From Oscillibacter sp. (GTDB taxonomy: Bacteria > Bacillota > Clostridia > Oscillospirales > Oscillospiraceae), in the NCBI GenBank assembly GCA_020025415.1, contig JAHHSB010000044.1, forward strand, positions 1-9,407: a DNA stretch of 9,407 nt. Direction: 5' to 3'. Positions 6,250-9,407 of the stretch are shown here, in pieces (positions within the stretch are counted from its first letter, which is position 1; each line of letters begins with the position of its first letter). The notes under the pieces are model-generated. The model searched no databases, was not told the DNA's origin, and was given only the letters and a program-made list of their open reading frames with translations. The translations under genes were made by a program, and so were the position numbers.

Positions 6250-6945
6250 TTATTTATGATGAAAATGAAATTTAGACTCCGTTCCGGTCACCAGGCGCTT
6301 GATGTTGGCCCGATGCTGCCAAACCACCAGCCCGCCGATCAAAAAGCCCAGGATCACGATCTCCACATAGGGATAACAGAACCAGGTGGCAAAGGGAAAG
6401 CTGGCCCCGGCCCACACCGAGCCCAGGGACACATACCGGGTCAGAACTGCCAGGAGCAGGAACCCGCCCCAAACCACCAGGGCAATCCGCCAGTCGATCA
6501 TGATGGCGATGGTACCGCCGGAGAGGATACCCTTGCCGCCCTTGAAATGGAACATACAGGGAAACATATGGCCCAGCAGGCAGAAAAGCCCCGCCCAGTA
6601 ATTGGCCAGAATGGGCCAGCTGGGGGCCCAGGCGCCGCTCACCGTCACCAGGCCAAAGAGCAGCTCGCTTCCCCACACCGCCAGCATGGCCTTGAGCACA
6701 TCGCAGAAGATAACCACCGCCGTCAGCGGCCCGCCGAAGGTCCGGTAAAAGTTGGTCAGACCCGCGTTTCCGCTGCCGTGGTTACGCACGTCATCCCGCA
6801 GGATATACTTCGATACGATCACCGCGCCGTTGAAGCAGCCCAGAAAGTACGAGCCCACCGCCGCGCACGCCAGTACCAGGGCGATCCCCCAGGTGGGCGT
6901 GACGCCCTGCGGCGCCGTTGCCAGCACGTCTATCAACACCGTCAC
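6250..6945 (-). CDS. plsY: Acyl-phosphate:glycerol-3-phosphate acyltransferase PlsY
   Basis: An integral membrane enzyme that transfers an acyl group from acyl-phosphate (made by PlsX) to glycerol-3-phosphate, giving lysophosphatidic acid. Several hydrophobic segments are visible, around residues 20-48, 72-102, 115-131, 145-168 and 190-209. The three family motifs are present: GSYFLGCFNGAV with RNHGSGNAGLTNFYR (31-42, 54-68), HFKGGKGI (133-140), and HRANIKRLVTGTE (211-223). The tail is His/Lys-rich (KFHFHHK). The frame extends to a GTG at 6966, but I prefer the GTG at 6945: AAGGGGG lies about nine bases before it, inside the end of der, and it begins four bases after the der stop. A further GTG at 6939 is possible. 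A GTG start and tight spacing suggest translational coupling to der. Confidence 0.94.
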   Translation of the reverse strand: MTVLIDVLATAPQGVTPTWGIALVLACAAVGSYFLGCFNGAVIVSKYILRDDVRNHGSGNAGLTNFYRTFGGPLTAVVIFCDVLKAMLAVWGSELLFGLVTVSGAWAPSWPILANYWAGLFCLLGHMFPCMFHFKGGKGILSGGTIAIMIDWRIALVVWGGFLLLAVLTRYVSLGSVWAGASFPFATWFCYPYVEIVILGFLIGGLVVWQHRANIKRLVTGTESKFHFHHK

Positions 6946-6949
6946 CGCT

Positions 6950-8278
6950 TCATTCCCCCTTATCACCTTTCTGGCGGATGGTCAGCACGATTGGTGTTCC
7001 CATCAGTCCAAAGGTATTGCGGATGCAGTTTTCAATATACCGCTGATAGGAGAAATGGAACAGCCGAGCATCGTTGCAGAAGATGACAAAGTGGGGCGGC
7101 CGGATGCCCACCTGGGTCATATAGTAGATTTTCAGGCGGCGGCCCTTGTCGGAAGGCGGCTGCACCCGAGTCTGGGCATCTTCCAGCACGTTATTGAGCA
7201 TACCGGTGGTGATGCGCATGGATGCCTGGTTGCTCACCGCCACAATCAGCTCAAAGAGCTTGTGGACCCGCTGACCGGTCAGGGCAGAGATAAACAGAAT
7301 GGGCGCATAGGTCATAAAGCCCAGGTCCCGGCGGATATCCGCGGTCATCCGGTCCATGGTCTTGTCGTCCTTGTCAATCAGGTCCCACTTGTTGACCACA
7401 ATGATGCAGGCCTTCCCCGCCTCGTGGGCCAGGCCCGCGATCTTGGTATCCTGCTCGGTGACGCCCTCCTGAGCGTCGATGAGGATCAGGCACACATCTG
7501 CCCGGTCGATGGCCATGGTGGCCCGAAGCACGCTGTATTTTTCGATGCTCTCCTCCACCTTGGACTTCCGGCGCATACCGGCGGTATCAATCAGCACAAA
7601 GCTGCCGTAGCTGTTTTCAAAGCGGGAGTCAATAGCGTCCCGGGTAGTGCCGGCCACATTGCTGACGATGACCCGGTTCTCCCCCAGGATCTGGTTGACC
7701 AGGGAGGATTTGCCCACGTTGGGCTTTCCGATCAGGGCCACCTTGATGGCGTCGTCTTCCTCCTCTTCCTCTCCTTCCGGCGGGAAGTAGGACACGCAGG
7801 CATCCAGCAGGTCGCCGGTGCCGTGGCCGTGGACAGCGGAGACGGCGATGGGATCCCCCAGGCCCAGGTTGTAAAACTCGTAAAAATCCGGATCAGGGAT
7901 CCCGGTGGAGTCCATTTTATTGACTGCCAGCACAATGGGCTTTTTGCTGCGCAGCAGCATATTGGCCACCTCATGATCCGCAGCAGTCACGCCTGTACGG
8001 ATATCCGTCAGGAAAATGATCACCGTGGCGTTATCAATGGCAATCTGCGCCTGCTGGCGCATAAAGCTTAAGATCTGATCGTCGGTCCGGGGCTCAATAC
8101 CGCCCGTGTCCACCAGGGTGAAAGTCCGGCCGTTCCAGTCCGTCTCCCCGTAGATCCGGTCCCGGGTCACGCCGGGCGTATCCTCCACAATGGAAAGACG
8201 GCTGCCGATGAGCTTGTTGAACAGCATGGACTTTCCCACGTTGGGACGGCCAACGATGGCAACAATAGGTTTCGACAT
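6950..8278 (-). CDS. der: Ribosome biogenesis GTPase Der (EngA)
   Basis: A 442-residue protein with two tandem GTPase domains and a C-terminal KH-like domain, required for 50S subunit assembly. Domain 1 has GRPNVGKS (10-17), DTGG (57-60) and NKMD (120-123). Domain 2 has GKPNVGKS (184-191), DTAG (231-234) and NKWD (296-299). The KH-like part covers about 350-442 (KIYYMTQVGIRPPHFVIF). The linker between the GTPase domains contains a very acidic run (EGEEEEEDD, about 168-176). The open frame extends 27 codons further upstream, but MSKPIVAIVG at 8278 is the family start and has AGGAGG about eight bases upstream. First gene of der-plsY-gpsA, with a promoter at 8392-8420. Confidence 0.97.
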   Translation of the reverse strand: MSKPIVAIVGRPNVGKSMLFNKLIGSRLSIVEDTPGVTRDRIYGETDWNGRTFTLVDTGGIEPRTDDQILSFMRQQAQIAIDNATVIIFLTDIRTGVTAADHEVANMLLRSKKPIVLAVNKMDSTGIPDPDFYEFYNLGLGDPIAVSAVHGHGTGDLLDACVSYFPPEGEEEEEDDAIKVALIGKPNVGKSSLVNQILGENRVIVSNVAGTTRDAIDSRFENSYGSFVLIDTAGMRRKSKVEESIEKYSVLRATMAIDRADVCLILIDAQEGVTEQDTKIAGLAHEAGKACIIVVNKWDLIDKDDKTMDRMTADIRRDLGFMTYAPILFISALTGQRVHKLFELIVAVSNQASMRITTGMLNNVLEDAQTRVQPPSDKGRRLKIYYMTQVGIRPPHFVIFCNDARLFHFSYQRYIENCIRNTFGLMGTPIVLTIRQKGDKGE

Positions 8279-8385
8279 TCCAATTCCTCCTGCATCACGC
8301 AGCTTCTTGAAAAAAGCAGCCGCGCTGTCTGCACGGGGCCGAGACCAGGGCCGGAACACTGCCCCGTCGGCCCGCCTGCTTTCTT
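8279..8385 (-). promoter_or_regulatory. Structured der leader, possible attenuator
   Basis: The predicted der transcript has a leader of about 107 nt. An outer pairing AAAGCAG/CTGCTTT (8376-8382 with 8313-8319) is followed directly by a run of six T on the coding strand (8310-8315). Inside it, two helices compete for the same bases: 8361-8367 with 8333-8339, and 8367-8373 with 8336-8342. A foldable leader with alternative stems and a U-run before a ribosome-binding site is the layout of an attenuator, but no known riboswitch or T-box motif is recognised. Confidence 0.35.
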
Positions 8386-8391
8386 TTTCTT

Positions 8392-8420
8392 ATTATAGCC
8401 AGTCCTGCCACAAAGCGCAA
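8392..8420 (-). promoter_or_regulatory. Sigma-A promoter of the der-plsY-gpsA operon
   Basis: On the minus strand, TTGCGC (8415-8420), a 17-base spacer and a perfect TATAAT (8392-8397). The start would be near 8385. The -35 box lies only a few bases beyond the T-run of the rpmF terminator. Confidence 0.78.
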
Positions 8421-8423
8421 TCT

Positions 8424-8458
8424 AAAAAGCAAGGCGGGAAGAATTCTCTTCCCGCCTT
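8424..8458 (-). terminator. Rho-independent terminator of yceD-rpmF
   Basis: A perfect 12-bp stem (8431-8442 with 8447-8458) with a four-base loop; on the minus strand it is followed by GCTTTTT. It lies 23 bases after the rpmF stop. Confidence 0.9.
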
Positions 8459-8481
8459 CAAAGCAGACTGACGTGCAATTA

Positions 8482-8676
8482 TTATTTTGCAACGACGGAC
8501 TTGATGGTCTTGACCTCGCGGCCGTTATAAGAACCGCACTCCGGGCACATTCTGTGAGGCAGGTGCAGCGCACCGCATTTGGGGCATGCGACGAGGCCGG
8601 GAGCCGTCAGCTTCCAGGTGGAGCTACGTCTCTTATCGCGTCTAGCTTTGGATACTTTTCCCTTAGGTACTGCCAT
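8482..8676 (-). CDS. rpmF: 50S ribosomal protein L32 (bL32), zinc-binding form
   Basis: A 64-residue basic large-subunit protein. It opens with the family signature MAVPKGKVSKARRDKRRS and has a zinc ribbon from CPKC (31-34) and CPEC (44-47), so it is the C+ form. The ATG follows AAGGAGGTG. It is the second gene of the widely conserved yceD-rpmF pair, 55 bp after yceD, with no separate promoter that I can see, and ends at a strong terminator. Confidence 0.97.
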   Translation of the reverse strand: MAVPKGKVSKARRDKRRSSTWKLTAPGLVACPKCGALHLPHRMCPECGSYNGREVKTIKSVVAK

Positions 8677-8731
8677 GGTGACACCTCCTTAATCTGTAAA
8701 AGGCGGCAGAGCTTCTGTCCGTCTTCGTTCT

Positions 8732-9238
8732 CTATTCTTTTTCCTGCTTCTCCAAAAGCTTGGCAAGAACCGCCAGACGGGGGTCCGTCTCCTTCCCGCA
8801 GGAGCAGGGGCCGAGGTTCAGGTCAGCGCCGCAGCGGGGGCAAAGGCCTTTGCAATCTTCCGAGCACAGGGTTTTCGTATCCATTCCGAGAATAAACGCC
8901 GTGCGGGCCAGTTCACCCGCGTCCACCTCGTCGTTCTCCAGCAGTACGATCTCGTCATTCTCCCCGTTCTCCAACTGCTCTGCCAGCAGGCAGCTGAAGG
9001 AGATCTCCTTGGGATTCTGAAACTCTTTCGCACAGCGGTCGCACACGGAGGACAGCGTCGTCCGGGCGGTCAGCGACAGCTCCAAAACGTCGGCCGTGTT
9101 AGTAATCACACCATCTACACGCACCGACTCCTGCACCGGATAGCGACCGCTAAACTCCACATCAGACAAGTCCATCGTGAAGGAAAAGGGAAGGCGCTTC
9201 CCCGGAGCATTTAAAATTGGTTTTACGCTGATTCGCAT
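8732..9238 (-). CDS. yceD: YceD/DUF177 family protein
   Basis: A 168-residue DUF177 protein. The family is almost always encoded directly before rpmF; it has been linked to 23S rRNA or ribosome assembly, but the molecular role is not settled. Two cysteine clusters are visible: CDRC (66-69), and a C-terminal group C125, C129, C133, C136, C145 and C147 in CSEDCKGLCPRCGADLN and CSC, which probably bind zinc. A strongly acidic stretch lies between them (about 88-109). The frame can be extended to an ATG at 9298, but that would place the coding region over a perfect promoter. The ATG at 9238 (MRISVKPIL) has GAGGTG four bases upstream and is the credible start. Confidence 0.93.
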   Translation of the reverse strand: MRISVKPILNAPGKRLPFSFTMDLSDVEFSGRYPVQESVRVDGVITNTADVLELSLTARTTLSSVCDRCAKEFQNPKEISFSCLLAEQLENGENDEIVLLENDEVDAGELARTAFILGMDTKTLCSEDCKGLCPRCGADLNLGPCSCGKETDPRLAVLAKLLEKQEKE

Positions 9239-9265
9239 AGTACACCTCGCAATGACACGGGTATT

Positions 9266-9294
9266 ATTATAGAGGACAGCCTCCCTCTTGTCAA
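9266..9294 (-). promoter_or_regulatory. Sigma-A promoter of yceD-rpmF
   Basis: A perfect consensus promoter on the minus strand: TTGACA (9289-9294), a 17-base spacer and TATAAT (9266-9271). The start would be near 9259, leaving a leader of about 21 nt. This is the strongest-looking promoter in the window. Confidence 0.9.
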
Positions 9295-9300
9295 ACATTT

Positions 9301-9329
9301 TTTTGGAATCTTGCGGAAATCCGCCAAAA
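9301..9329. repeat. Imperfect inverted repeat upstream of the yceD promoter
   Basis: TTTTG (9301-9305) and CAAAA (9325-9329) flank an inner GCGG/CCGC pair (9313-9316 with 9321-9324). It lies just upstream of the -35 box, where an operator could be, but the arms are short and interrupted. Confidence 0.3.
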
Positions 9330-9353
9330 TATTTGCCCCCGTCCCGCCGTGGT

Positions 9354-9395
9354 ATCCCCCGACCCGCCTTCTGCCCGGAAATTCGGGGGATTTTT
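9354..9395 (+). terminator. Inverted repeat with T-run at the right edge, possible terminator
   Basis: A perfect 9-bp stem, ATCCCCCGA (9354-9362) with TCGGGGGAT (9383-9391), a 20-base loop and five T's on the plus strand. No rightward gene precedes it in the window. On the minus strand there is no T-run after the stem, so it is a poor terminator for a gene entering from the right. The rest of 9239-9407 holds only the yceD promoter and the repeat at 9301-9329. Confidence 0.35.
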
Positions 9396-9407
9396 CCCGA
9401 TTTCCTT

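Noticed and set aside
5375..6259. A 294-codon plus-strand frame opposite gpsA
   Set aside because: Shadow of gpsA; the opposite strand carries an unambiguous complete enzyme with all catalytic motifs.
6752..8071. A 439-codon plus-strand open frame opposite der
   Set aside because: It lies fully antisense to der and plsY, has no ribosome-binding site or recognisable domain, and long antisense frames are expected in GC-rich coding DNA.
8279..8359. N-terminal extension of Der to 8359
   Set aside because: It lacks a ribosome-binding site and family similarity; MSKPIVAIVG at 8278 has a strong site and is the usual start.
8677..8731. Weak hairpin followed by TTTT between yceD and rpmF
   Set aside because: The stem is about six pairs with a bulge and only four U's follow; too weak to call an attenuator.
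9239..9298. N-terminal extension of YceD to 9298
   Set aside because: It would place coding sequence across a perfect TTGACA-17-TATAAT promoter.
1..9407. Search for mobile elements, CRISPR repeats, tRNA/rRNA genes and toxin-antitoxin or defence genes
   Set aside because: No transposase, integrase, regularly spaced repeats, cloverleaf sequence or defence-type domain was seen; all space except short intergenic gaps is filled by core genes.

Overview
The window is a GC-rich (estimated by eye) stretch of chromosomal housekeeping genes from a bacterium of the Firmicutes/Bacillota. Short ribosome-binding sites (AAGGAGGT type), sigma-A promoters and the gene neighbourhoods (yceD-rpmF; der-plsY-gpsA; hprK-ROK kinase-murB-rapZ-yvcK) point to class Clostridia. 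A gut Oscillospiraceae-like lineage would fit, but that is inference from composition and gene order, not a database match. No mobile element, CRISPR array, phage gene, tRNA or rRNA is visible.

Layout from right to left, which is the direction of transcription for most genes. (1) A yceD(DUF177)-rpmF operon starts from a perfect-consensus promoter at 9266-9294 and ends at a strong hairpin terminator at 8424-8458. (2) A der-plsY-gpsA operon starts from a promoter at 8392-8420, directly behind that terminator, with a structured leader of about 107 nt. It runs to 5225 and is followed by a long inverted repeat. (3) A single rightward gene, rpmB, at 4916-5104 has its own promoter and a bidirectional terminator, and converges on gpsA. 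(4) A long leftward operon hprK - ROK sugar kinase - murB - rapZ - yvcK starts from a promoter at 4748-4776, divergent from rpmB, and leaves the window at base 1 inside yvcK. By conserved order whiA, and possibly an HPr-type gene, would be expected beyond the left edge.

Functionally the window mixes ribosome parts (L32, L28), ribosome assembly (Der), the first steps of phospholipid synthesis (GpsA makes glycerol-3-phosphate, PlsY acylates it), and a cluster joining carbon-status signalling (HPr kinase/phosphorylase), sugar phosphorylation (ROK kinase), a committed peptidoglycan step (MurB) and two nucleotide/amino-sugar regulators (RapZ, YvcK). Both ribosomal proteins are the four-cysteine, zinc-binding forms.

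I did not find a previously undescribed system. The observations worth a second look are small: a 10-codon mini-ORF with its own ribosome-binding site whose stop overlaps the yvcK start, structured leaders before der and hprK, a 23-bp imperfect inverted repeat after gpsA, and several genes whose longest reading frame overstates the real start.
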